This document shows, one piece after another, positions 54,816 to 64,000 of a stretch of 64,000 nt of DNA (its first letter is position 1; each line of letters starts with the position of its first letter). A program made the position numbers and the translations under genes. Source of the DNA: Schizochytrium sp. TIO01 (lineage: Eukaryota > Sar > Bigyra > Thraustochytrida > Thraustochytriidae); contig SMSO01000014.1 of the NCBI GenBank assembly GCA_004764695.1, positions 3,609,148 to 3,673,147 on the forward strand. The letters are read 5' to 3'. The notes beneath the pieces are model-generated. The model saw nothing but the letters and a program-made list of their open reading frames with translations, had not been told where the DNA came from and made no database searches.

Positions 54816-57247
54816 AATGTCTGCAGCAGATAAATATTCAGCCAGACCGAACACCTGAGCAACGACGAGGACAAATCATCCTGCGTCTTTTCAGATGGTT
54901 CGATCCCACTTCTTCGGCCTGAAAATCCTATCTTGAAGCTAAGTAGCCGCTATCGGGCACGTTCTCGGCCGCCAAAACGTGCCGCGGAATGAGGCCGGCT
55001 CCCTCGCAATCACGAAGAACGTACTTGTATACTAATTTTATTATTAAAGAAATTAATTTTTATAAAATAAGATAGAGGTAAATAAGGTAGAATATGATAG
55101 TCGTAAATTTGGGAAATGATCATAATTCAATCTTTAAAATGAAAATCATATCAGTGGGTTACTTGTATAATAAAAATGAAAGATGAAAGTAAGAGAGCTT
55201 GGTTGGTGTTATCGCCGCTGCAGAAATAGTTACCAAACTTGTTATTGCCTTGGACGTTGCTGGCTGCAGCGATGGTGTTTGAGGTTGATGCCGGCCTTCA
55301 AGAAACACCCCATCCTAGAATTCTTGAGAAACTGCGATAGACTGTTTTAGCTTTTATAAAAAAACTATTACTAATATCTGTTCTCATGGTGACCTCATCT
55401 CCATAATCTACCCTCTCCTGATGTTGCGTATGCAATTCTCATTGGTGTCTGCGAGTGAGAAAGACTTCCAATGCCAAAGTGAATGCTCGAAGTTCAAGTC
55501 GGAAACGCGTATCTACTTTGATTGGTTTGTTGTTCATACTACTTGATCACGTGCGATCAAATACCAAAATAAAAATTTCAAGGTGATCGTGTATTACTTA
55601 ATTAAAGTATGGCGCTCAAGAACTTGCGCACTACCCTGGACGGAAGGATAGTCAACACATATAATACACTCATGACAGGCATTGTTTTAATAACATGAAC
55701 ATTTGTAGCAGCTCTCACGATAGGTGCATGGCTGGTTCATGAATAATCTTACGGAAAGTCAATTGCAATGGCAAAGAGCTTGTTTGAGAACCTTGGTGTT
55801 TTATAATTATGGAGTAAACAGCATATCAGGTATACATACCTACCTGCCCACATACGTAGGTAGTTAGACGCCTATTATGTGGACCGTCTACAGAAAGAAG
55901 GAAGTAGCTGCAAGAAATGAATAGACACGTGCTGGTAGAGTGGTTTTAATACGCAGGAGCCTGCATGCCGTCGAGTGATATTATGATAGGATTCATCAAA
56001 TAACTTTCTCTTTGCCACGCGATTCGCAGGTTATACGTACGGATTTAGTCAGGATATAACTGGAATAGAAAGTACCTACCATAGGACTTCGGAATATAAG
56101 TCAAACTACTCCTGTGGCAGGACTATCTCAGATGAAGATACCAAAAGCGCCGGTCTGAGGCATGTGAGCTAGCCCGGCCATGTTCCGGCGTCCCCCTTAT
56201 CTTTAGGATTGTACTTAATCTGCATTTATACATCAAATGGGTGCGTACAAGACAACCCCTAACCCTATAATAAAACTTCGAATCATCACTCTGGCTGGTT
56301 TGAAATCCCTAACTTACTTTCCTGCTCTTTGCAAATATGTGAATGACACAGAATCAGGCATAAGATATTTCGGAGACGAATTTGGTTCTCAGTGGCTCAA
56401 TTCAAGAAGTCTGGAATTTTGGAATTTTGATTTCTCTTGAGTGAACACAAAAATGCCGGGTCTGGGTTATGATACTGCATAACATTTACTTCCAGTAGGG
56501 GTTCCAAGTACTTTGAAAGACAATATCCCTCTTGCATGGTGTCAGCTGTTGCTGCTGATTCAATAGGTTTTGTAGGATTTTATAGAGAATCTTCACAAAG
56601 CAGCTTACCTGATCCATTTGAAACATATAAATACATATGCAAACTTCAATTAAACGTCAAGCTGTTGACGCCTTGGCTGTTCATAATCATCAGGTTGTTT
56701 TTTGTCTTATTGTTTTCCCGCAACTCAAGCATTATTTGTCGGCCTTATGTTCTTACATGAATTGCATTTATCCTATTCTGGGATCCTTTCCGAACCATAG
56801 GTTTTTCCTTTCGAAGTGATGATATCAAAATTATTCGAAATGATCGTATGACAACATAAACGTTGATTCAGGATACATCATAGCTTACTAAAAGAGGTTG
56901 AGAATACAATATTGACTTAATTTGCAGGTTTTTCGAAAAAGAAAATAAAACCGGCATTAAAAAATTAAAATCTTTATAGGACTGAGACCCAAGTTCAGTT
57001 TCAGACTCACAGTCATGCTAGATGTTTATTTCAAGTGCTTTGCTCCCAGTCCAGATTGTCTTCTTCTTGTCGCCGATTGCAAGGCTCTTTCCCGCATCTA
57101 CTAAATACCAGTAGGGATTTGGTAAGGACTACTACCAGACATGATTTTGTATTTGTGATTTGTTACTTCTTCTTGTATAAAATCCGGTTGGTGGTTAGTT
57201 AGCAGAGCAGTTTCGTATCATTATTGATTTCACGCGTCGCGAAGGTC

Positions 57248-58120
57248 ATGGCGCCCACGTCCGAACCGGCTGGTGCGACAGAGCCTGGCGCCATGTCGTC
57301 TGTGCCAACCACTTCTTCCGCTCCGGGAGTTGTTTCTGCGGCTCCTGTTGCCCCTGCAACGTCAACATCTGCTGCAGCACCAAGCTCAACAGCTGTGCCT
57401 TCGGTACCGTCAACCTCGACGTCTCCAGCTGTGAAGCGGATGACAGGTAAAACCGTGGTGCGGCCGATTGTGTACGGATCTATTGCGTTTTTCTTGGGTA
57501 AAAAAAGTACTGAGGACTCCACGCATGATTGGAGTATCTATGTGCGTGGACTTGAGGACGAAGATCTCTCATACATGATTCGTCGTGTGGTTTTCACGCT
57601 TCATCCGAGTTGCCAGGTTCCAGTGGTGACCTGCGAAAAGCCACCATATGTAGTGACTCAGTCAGGGTGGGGCGAATTTGATGCTAAAATCACCATTGTA
57701 TTGAACGATGAAGAGGAGACATCCATAGACATGATTCACTTTTTGAGATTGTATCCTGTAGGTAGCTCAGCAGCAAACGTGGCAACTCTTAAAAAGAAAC
57801 CGGTCGTCGAAGAACGATATGAAGAACTTATATTTTACGAGCCCTCGGAGAGCCTGTATAAAACACTTACTTCACATGATGTCTCTACGGCCCCGAAAAA
57901 CGTTTCTCCAGAACAGTTGCGGGCATGCTTCACAACAATCTCTGAGGTAGAGTGTATGAAAGCTCTGGTAGCTGCTCAAAAGTTTGTATCACAGGAAATT
58001 GATCGTACGTGCCAGGAACTAAGTGAGGCAACAGCATTGGTGGATCAGCTCAAATCTATTAAAAACGAAGGCAAAAATAATAGCGCTGAGAGTGAATCTA
58101 GCGCACCTACAAATCCGTAA
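57248..58120 (+). CDS. YEATS-domain chromatin reader, GAS41/Yaf9-like
   Basis: A 290-residue protein. Residues 1-60 are a disordered Ala/Ser/Thr/Pro tail. The YEATS domain (about 65-170) shows the family hallmarks: HDWSIYVRG (93-101), the VVFTLHPSC strand (114-122), PPY (132-134) and the SGWGEF loop (139-144), which forms the aromatic cage that holds acetylated or crotonylated histone lysines. A helical, coiled-coil-like segment (about 240-285) ends the protein, as in GAS41 and Yaf9, where it joins the NuA4/SWR1/INO80 complexes. The SWR1/NuA4-type role is inferred from the fold order. The ATG at 57248 was chosen over a TTG at 57224. It converges with the PGAP6-like gene. Confidence 0.9.
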   Translation: MAPTSEPAGATEPGAMSSVPTTSSAPGVVSAAPVAPATSTSAAAPSSTAVPSVPSTSTSPAVKRMTGKTVVRPIVYGSIAFFLGKKSTEDSTHDWSIYVRGLEDEDLSYMIRRVVFTLHPSCQVPVVTCEKPPYVVTQSGWGEFDAKITIVLNDEEETSIDMIHFLRLYPVGSSAANVATLKKKPVVEERYEELIFYEPSESLYKTLTSHDVSTAPKNVSPEQLRACFTTISEVECMKALVAAQKFVSQEIDRTCQELSEATALVDQLKSIKNEGKNNSAESESSAPTNP

Positions 58121-59761
58121 TATGTACAACATCGGCATGATTTCCTTGGTGTCTTAATGTCGAAGTCTTAAGTGTTGTCATTCAGAGTGCTTGTGATATG
58201 ACCTCAGGCGCCAAACGATATTGGCCGTCCTAGCTAGCTCAAAGTGTTACTATTGTTCTTGAGGTGGAGGGTTAAAGCAATGCAAAATGGCCCTGAGAAC
58301 CCAGGATATAGATGAATAGCAAATGGCTTTTTAATGCGCGATGAGGGACTATTCTTGCACTTTTTTATCATTTACACTTTGTTGTTAAAACAAAAATTGA
58401 AGGGAAAATGGTGTATCCTGTATCGTAGATTTAGAAAAATACATATCACATATGTAATGAGCTTCAATGCTTATATAAGGTTTAACAGTAAAAATTGATT
58501 TCATGGGTGTGTCTTCTTACTTTAACTATGAAGGGTTTGGAGAGAGAAGTGTGTTAGGTCAAGCAGGGGCTCCTAAAAACAAACGATTGGGGAGACAATT
58601 ACTCTATGTTGTATTCGAAATACTTGTAGTGAATATCCAAATTCGAGTGTATCTTGTAAAAATCTCATTCTACTGTCGAACTTGAATTCCAGGGAGAGGG
58701 AACATTGCTATTACTCCTACGAACGAGGGATTGAAACATTGCTTTGAATTTAACAGATATTTTTTGGGTAAAGAAACTGGGAAAAAAGACTTGACGAAAG
58801 TTTTTGTTTATAAAATAGATGTGTACAATGGTAAGATGCTTCAAGGCTTGAAGAATTTGCAGAAAGTCTCGCAAGGCAAGCAATCAGCTGATCGTGGAAT
58901 TTATGTATTTCAAGATCATTTAATATACACTTCACGTAGTCGATTAAGGCACAACTAATCTGCACTACACAAAGTTGCAGAGGTCAGGCAATTCTTCCGC
59001 TCCGAAGCATTATTTAAATAGATAAAGTGTCGGTGCATTTGGAACTTTACTATCAAAGTTCTTGTATTCTTAGCTACTTATCTAATTGTCTTGATCCATA
59101 TTTAATAAATTTTCCAACCATGCTTTAGTCATTAAAACCTGACGATGGTGTCATAAACTCTAGCGGTAGATTGTCAAATAGTTCTCAGGACCCTTCAATT
59201 AGCAATCTTAGCAGAGGTACATCACCTCTTCCCCACAACGCTTACAAAATAGGTTTCCTGAAAACTCTATAGGTATATCTTGAATATCGCGAATCTTGAC
59301 GTGCAAACATTTACTACATATAAACATTTACCTTCAACATCGAGATTTTCATAGCTTAATCTTTCTACAAATATGAGACATATCTCAATGGAATATTTAA
59401 GTAAATCATTCTGAATTAAAATTTTATGGAATCATTTTGTGTCCTAAGGTTGAGCCAATACCACAAGAACTTAATGCTCTTTGATTACATTGATTTTCTA
59501 AAGTTGTCAAATCTCTACACAAATGTCCAAGAGAGCTTTGTCCTACATTGATAGACATAGGCTAGATAGAATATTTACCAAACAGCTCTGTAAGACCATG
59601 ACTAATAAAATTAATTCCTTACAACAGAAATACCCTTACTTAATGCAAAACCTTGTTAGGTTATCACCACTTTCCATCAAATTATAGAATGTCCTCGGTA
59701 TCTGCCTCTGGACTCATAAAAATTGGGATTTAGAAATTTGGTGCTATAGAGTTCATTCTCT
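58121..59761. other. Convergent intergenic region
   Basis: About 1.6 kb of AT-rich sequence between the stops of the YEATS (+) and PGAP6-like (-) genes. Frames at 58503 and 58731 (60-75 codons) have no domain features and were not called. Confidence 0.4.
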
Positions 59762-61598
59762 TTAAAAGTCACGTTTTTCGCGATGCTCTACAACGACATG
59801 GCGCAAGCCTTGCGCAAAAAATACAAAGCTTAAACCAGTAAAAAAATGCCAACAACCATGCGCAATGCGAAGCCAATCAGTTGCGTCATTAAGACCTTTG
59901 ATAAAACCAATAACACCAAAAAACAACATTATCGCAGCGCGGCGAAAAGCGTCTTCGGGATTACGCCCCAAAGCTGCACGGATGGTTGGATTATGCACAA
60001 GGTAAACCACAAACAACGAGGTAGCAACTAGGATTGGTATCAGAGTACATTCAAGCTGCCAGGGGCCAATTTCTTGGAATACTACAGTAAGCATACTGAG
60101 ACCCATACGCACGCGTTGCATTACATCTTCTTCTATTGTTGCATCTAAAACGTAAATCTGTAGCGATATGAAACTGAGGATGGCAAAAATATTATCTAGC
60201 CGGTGCCAATTGCCTTCAGTCATACCCAATACTGTATTATCAATCGTATCTGCTAGATGATACAGTGTAGAAAAGGCCATTGTGCCAATGGCTATTACAG
60301 CTGGGCATATTGTTCCAGTTCGCCATGTAAAAATTGCCACAGGAATCCCGCTTGCATTAGTTAGAACAGTAATGACGGCCATTTTCCATACATCAGTTGT
60401 CCATTGAGTACCTTCAGGACGCTCAAAATGGTGAAACCATTGAAAACTATGGCGACCAAATGCGCATCGGATAGAATGCCCTGTTGGCAACGTTGGCTGG
60501 ACACAGCACCAGCGCCCTGTACTTCCAAACTTTGCGTCATCTCGAGCAAAGATTGGCAGAGAAACTATGCTCTGCTCATGGGTAAATCCTTCTCCCCAAA
60601 GGATCACACCAAGGAATAGGCAGACGCAAGCACAAGCAAATGCTACGCGTCTTCTCCCTAAGCAAAATGCACAGTAGCTCGTGACGGCAGGCAACATGAG
60701 AATTGGCCATGTCACAGACCATAAAAGACGCGTTTCAGAACTGAAGAGTCCAAGTTCTACGGCAATGTTATTCTGTTGTTGTTGGTAGTTATAATGCTTA
60801 TGGTGGCCATGGTGCTCTTCATAAGGGAGTGTGTCAAACGCCGGGTATAATAGATATTAAGACTATAGCACATGACAAAGACACAAAAACACTTGTGAGA
60901 AAGCGGCAGTGGCGTCGTAGCATGATGATCATAGTAACAGTTGCAAGTGGAATTCCCACACCTGCAAGCGGCTTCCATAGCAGCTTTTCTTGAGCGTAGG
61001 TAATCACAAGCAACAAACCATACTGCACGAGTTCGCGATATTGCACAGATGAGAGATCTTGACCAAGGTTTGTGGCCAGGACCAGTGTGCCTGAATGCAT
61101 TAGCGTCGCAATATTCAACACGCGCATCCACCCTAGTGGGCTAAGTTCAAGTACCTTGGAGCATTGATATTGTGATAATGCAAGACCAAGGAGTGCCACT
61201 GCCGAAGTCAGTCCCGAAATGACGATCGTACAGTCCGGCAATTCTGCGCCCCCAAACGCTGCAACTGCACCCAAAATCCATACTGCAAGCATTGCTACCA
61301 CTACGATCAGAAACCCTTGTGCCTGCACCTCTGCAAGTGCTCTTTCGGGTCGATTTGGAGGCAGTAGAGGCCGATTATGTTGAATGGGGTCGTCCGGTAT
61401 CCATTTGTACCCATATCCATGCGCCCCGCAGGATCGCAAAGGTTCGCTCGAAGCTCCAATGGGTTCACAACATGTCATATAGTTAACCTTGCCGCCTGTA
61501 TTTTCAGACCTTGTTGCATAAACACACATGAAATCTAAACTCAGAAATAAGAGCCAACATATTGCTAAGCTCGCTAGCGACTGTCTCCGAGACCGCAT
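59762..61598 (-). CDS. PGAP6/TMEM8-like CREST-superfamily membrane hydrolase (one short intron)
   Basis: Two minus-strand frames one base out of phase are joined by a predicted 76-base intron (60817-60892), giving 586 residues. The N-terminus has a signal peptide (SLASLAICWLLFLSLDFMC), then a Cys-containing lumenal part and several membrane helices. The C-terminal half carries the CREST metal-hydrolase signature: Ser and His in FSTLYHLADT, Asp in HRLDNIF, and HGCWH near the end (about S418, H422, D443, H555, H559 in the joined protein). This resembles DUF3522 proteins such as PGAP6/TMEM8 and myomaker, GPI-remodelling lipases and fusogens in animals. Lipase activity here is inferred. The ATG at 61598 starts the model; the downstream frame on its own would begin only at a GTG. 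Confidence 0.78.
60817..60892 (-). other. Predicted phase-1 intron in the PGAP6-like gene
   Basis: On the minus strand the donor GTGTTT starts at 60892 and the acceptor GAAG ends at 60817. Exons join as A|AG (Lys) in matching phase 1, and the rebuilt coding length (1,761 bases) is divisible by three. The upstream frame stops at 60834 and the downstream frame has a TAA inside the proposed intron, so a splice or a frameshift is required. Confidence 0.6.
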
Positions 61599-62448
61599 AG
61601 TGCGACGCGCTTAGAGCTCGAGTTTGTCGCAACCTTCAATCGAGGTCCTCGAGCTCAGGTCTGCAGCCGCCCTCAAGCAACTGCACAGTATCAGCGTCCC
61701 ACGACGATTCAGCCTCAATTGAGTAGCATATGCATCAAAAGGCTCAATTGCCGATAGCTCCAAAGCAAACTCGATTTGATCTCGCGCAGGACAACTTCAA
61801 AACAGCGACTTTGTTCACAAAGGAATCGACAACTGTCCAACTCCGAAAAGGGCCAGGGGTCCTCCTAAGCCTTAGATACCCTTTACAATAGGACTCACAA
61901 GCTTAGCAGTGTAGATGCCTATAGGAGCAAATAATTCTGGAGTAGCTCGTCATAATTATGCCATACGATCAAGTGCCTCCGCTAGGCCCATGGCATCTTT
62001 TCAGCAACAGAGTGAGGCCGTGGCCGATGCAAGGTCAAACGAGTGTCACCATATACTGTCGTTCCTCGCTGTCCGAATAGAGTTCGCTTTTTGCGTACAG
62101 TGTTTCTTTTATTCTTTAGGAGAGAAAACTCACACATTTTTTTTAATCCATCGTTGTCCTAAATAACTCTTTGTAATTAAAAATTGAAATAGTAAATTTC
62201 ACTTTGTCGAAAATAAAAGGCTTTTAGAAGCACCATAGAAACCGCTTAGCTATTACTCTAGCACTGTTTGCACATCAATGTGAGCAGCGGGTAGGGGGGG
62301 GTACTAGGCCCCAAATAGGTTAAACTGTAAGAAGCTACGGGAACTGCGAAACCATATCAGTCCACGATCTGGAGAAGAAGTCGAAGTCAGCGAGCAGAGC
62401 ACAATTTGAAGACTTCGAGGAGGGATCAAGACACGCAAGACGCGAAGA
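61599..62448. other. Divergent intergenic region
   Basis: About 850 bases between the PGAP6-like (-) and TPR/STI1 (+) starts, so both promoters should lie here. An AT-rich part near 62130-62220 and a GGGGGGG run near 62295 are seen. No supported frame. Confidence 0.4.
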
Positions 62449-64000
62449 ATGACTGAGGGAAAAGCTGCTGCGTAAGTTGTTTGGGGCTGGGTCAACTTTA
62501 TTTATGCAAGAGGCGCAGGGGATGCAGAAGGAATCGAGACTGCGGTACCGAGTCGATGGAGGCCAGCCGCTGGAGAAAACTCAACGGACGAACACAAGGA
62601 GCTGAAGAAAAGAAGACTCCAAGAAGGCGGCTTACCAAACCTTGTGGCACCATGGGCTGTTTTACATATGAGGAGAGGAATTATCGAGAATACTGACTTC
62701 AAAATGCTCCTACGGACGTGGCATTGTGGACTAGAAATGCAGAATTCCACCACCCCTGGATGATAGCGACGAGGAAGCAGATGATGAATTTGTAACTCTG
62801 GAAGAAAATCGTGCAAAGGCCGAAACCCTGACAAACCAAGCCTTGAAATCTCTGTCGGCAAAAACTTCATCTGCAAACACAAGCGAGCAGGATAAGGTCA
62901 TTGAGCTCAGTGAAACAGAGAAGGCTGCAGCGGAGGCCGTCGACAAGCTGTATGCTCGAAAGAATCGCGATGGCGATGCCGGTGATAACGCAGAGGTTCC
63001 CTCAATTTTGGAGCAAATGCAAGCTGCAAGCGAGGCAGCAAAGTCTGTTGAAAGAGCTCGCAAAGAGGCCGAGAGGAAACGTGATGACGCGACTTTCGGA
63101 GCAGGACTTGCAGAAGCAATGAGGGCCAACCGGAGACGTCAAAAGGCATGCGAAGCCGAGGTGGTCAAGCTTAAAGCACACGGCAATGCAGCCTTCAAGG
63201 CGGGGAATCACTCTGAAGCTCGTGAATTCTACTCAAAGGCTATTAAAAAATGCAAAGATGCCTCATTGGGCTCCGGATGGTACGAGGATGAGGCCGTCCT
63301 TTACTGTAATCGTGCATTGATGGCACTGCATGTGGGTGACGCTAAGGATGCCGAGGAAGACGCTAAGCGGACCATTGAGCTGCGTCCAAGCTGGGCTAAA
63401 GGCCACGTGCGCTGTGCATTAGCTTTGCGTGCACAAAAACTTGACAAAGAAGCCCAGCGATGCTTTGAGAAGGGCGCGAAGCTCGTCTCGGCCAAGGAAA
63501 AGCCCCTATTAGAAAATGAATACAAGAAGATCTACCCGCAAGCATACGAAATCTACGCAATGCCAGTGATTGGTGGATTCCAAGGAAAGGAAAACAACCA
63601 ACAGCAGCAGGAGGAGATGCAAACAAGCAAGGGTGGTAGTAAACAGCAAGATAATCCAGATGCAAGGTGGGAGATCCCGGAGGCACAACGTATTGCCAAT
63701 ACTCTTAAGGATGGTATGTGGGCCAATGAAAAGCTCCAGCAAAGAATTATGAATAATCCGATCCTTGCGAAAGGCATGGCCGATCCCAGGAGTTCAGCTC
63801 TCTTCCAACGGATTCAAGAAAACCCAAGTGCAGCCATGAAGGAGTACGGAACGAGCCCTGAAGCCCGTGCTTTCATTGAGGAACTTATGAAGACTCTGGG
63901 AGAACACTTTATGAAGGAGGGTGAAGAGAGAGCAAAACGTGACTTTCAAGCTGCAATTCAAGGCACTGCTCCTGCCATCATGACTAAGGAAGAGGCAGAA
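62449..64000 (+). CDS. TPR and STI1-domain co-chaperone, right-edge partial
   Basis: A very short exon 1 (62449-62471, MTEGKAA plus two bases) is spliced to 62743, from where the frame is open to the window end, so the C-terminus is missing. The junction is in phase and yields MTEGKAAAIPPPLDDSDEEA. The start is acidic, followed by a charged helical region with DKLYARKN, then a three-repeat TPR domain (about 150-270) including LKAHGNAAFKAGNHSEAREF, YCNRALMALH and AKRTIELRPSWAKGH. A Gln-rich linker leads to an STI1/DP-type module with RIMNNPILAKGMADPR and FQRIQENPSAAMKEYG. Such TPR-STI1 proteins (Sti1/Hop, Hip, SGT-like) connect Hsp70 and Hsp90 with clients. Which member this is cannot be said. 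Confidence 0.82.
62472..62742 (+). other. Predicted phase-2 intron in the TPR/STI1 gene
   Basis: Canonical donor GC|GTAAGT at 62472 and acceptor ATGCAG ending at 62742, 271 bases. Both exons are phase 2 and join to GCA (Ala). The downstream frame has a TAG just inside the intron, so an upstream exon is required. Confidence 0.75.

Larger units (their letters stand above)
41880..57247. other. 15-kb gene desert with microsatellites and inverted repeats
   Basis: No intact gene was recognised over 15 kb, compared with one gene per about 2.5 kb to the left. It holds more than a dozen tetra- and pentanucleotide arrays, several perfect inverted repeats, GC-rich islands near 43065-43255 and 51460-51545, and A/T blocks. 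Short frames in it either run through repeats (Phe-Leu-Ser or Cys-Leu-Phe-Val periodic peptides) or lack features. The ends next to 41879 and 57248 should contain the MYB and YEATS promoters. Confidence 0.6.

Noticed and set aside
54880-54925. T-arm-like GGTTCGATCCC suggesting a tRNA
   Set aside because: No acceptor, D-arm or anticodon arm can be paired around it.
58503-58958. Small frames of 60 and 75 codons in the spacer after the YEATS gene
   Set aside because: No domain or signal features and AT-rich composition like non-coding sequence.

Overview
The window is nuclear DNA from an intron-poor, probably flagellated protist. The evidence is long uninterrupted eukaryotic reading frames (up to 1,871 codons), a few short GT-AG introns, katanin, a YEATS chromatin reader, Elongin A, a three-repeat MYB protein and an LRRC9-like axonemal protein. 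There is no operon logic and no bacterial ribosome-binding sites. The giant cysteine-rich, multi-membrane receptor and the LCCL membrane protein recall stramenopiles such as labyrinthulomycetes or oomycete relatives. That placement is an inference, because no marker gene in the window settles it.

Layout. A gene-dense block (1-26 kb) holds: a left-edge Tudor-like/coiled-coil gene (-), a receptor with an extracellular Cys-rich array, a membrane bundle and a C-terminal LRR tail (+), an FSP1/AIFM2-like NAD(P)H oxidoreductase (-), an ankyrin protein (-), an Elongin A-like protein (+), katanin p60 (+), a zinc nucleoside deaminase (-), an LRRC9-like LRR protein broken by one extra base (+) and a TylF-type methyltransferase (-). 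A gene-poor stretch follows (26-35.3 kb). Then come an LCCL-domain membrane protein (+) and a large R1R2R3 MYB regulator (-). A 15-kb gene desert (41.9-57.2 kb) is full of tetranucleotide microsatellites and perfect inverted repeats. The right end has a GAS41/Yaf9-like YEATS protein (+), a CREST/PGAP6-like membrane hydrolase (-) and a right-edge TPR/STI1 co-chaperone (+).

Genes are mostly arranged tail-to-tail in convergent pairs: receptor/FSP1, katanin/deaminase, LRRC9/methyltransferase, LCCL/MYB, YEATS/PGAP6. Divergent starts share the intergenic regions. There is no shared pathway, but several products point to flagellar and microtubule work (LRRC9-like, katanin) and to chromatin and transcription (MYB, YEATS, Elongin A, Tudor-like).

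Three gene models were rebuilt from phase-compatible introns (LCCL, PGAP6-like, TPR/STI1) and one by a frameshift correction (LRRC9-like). I recognised no intact transposon, tRNA, rRNA or CRISPR array. Starts were set at the first plausible ATG, even where the frame is open further upstream.
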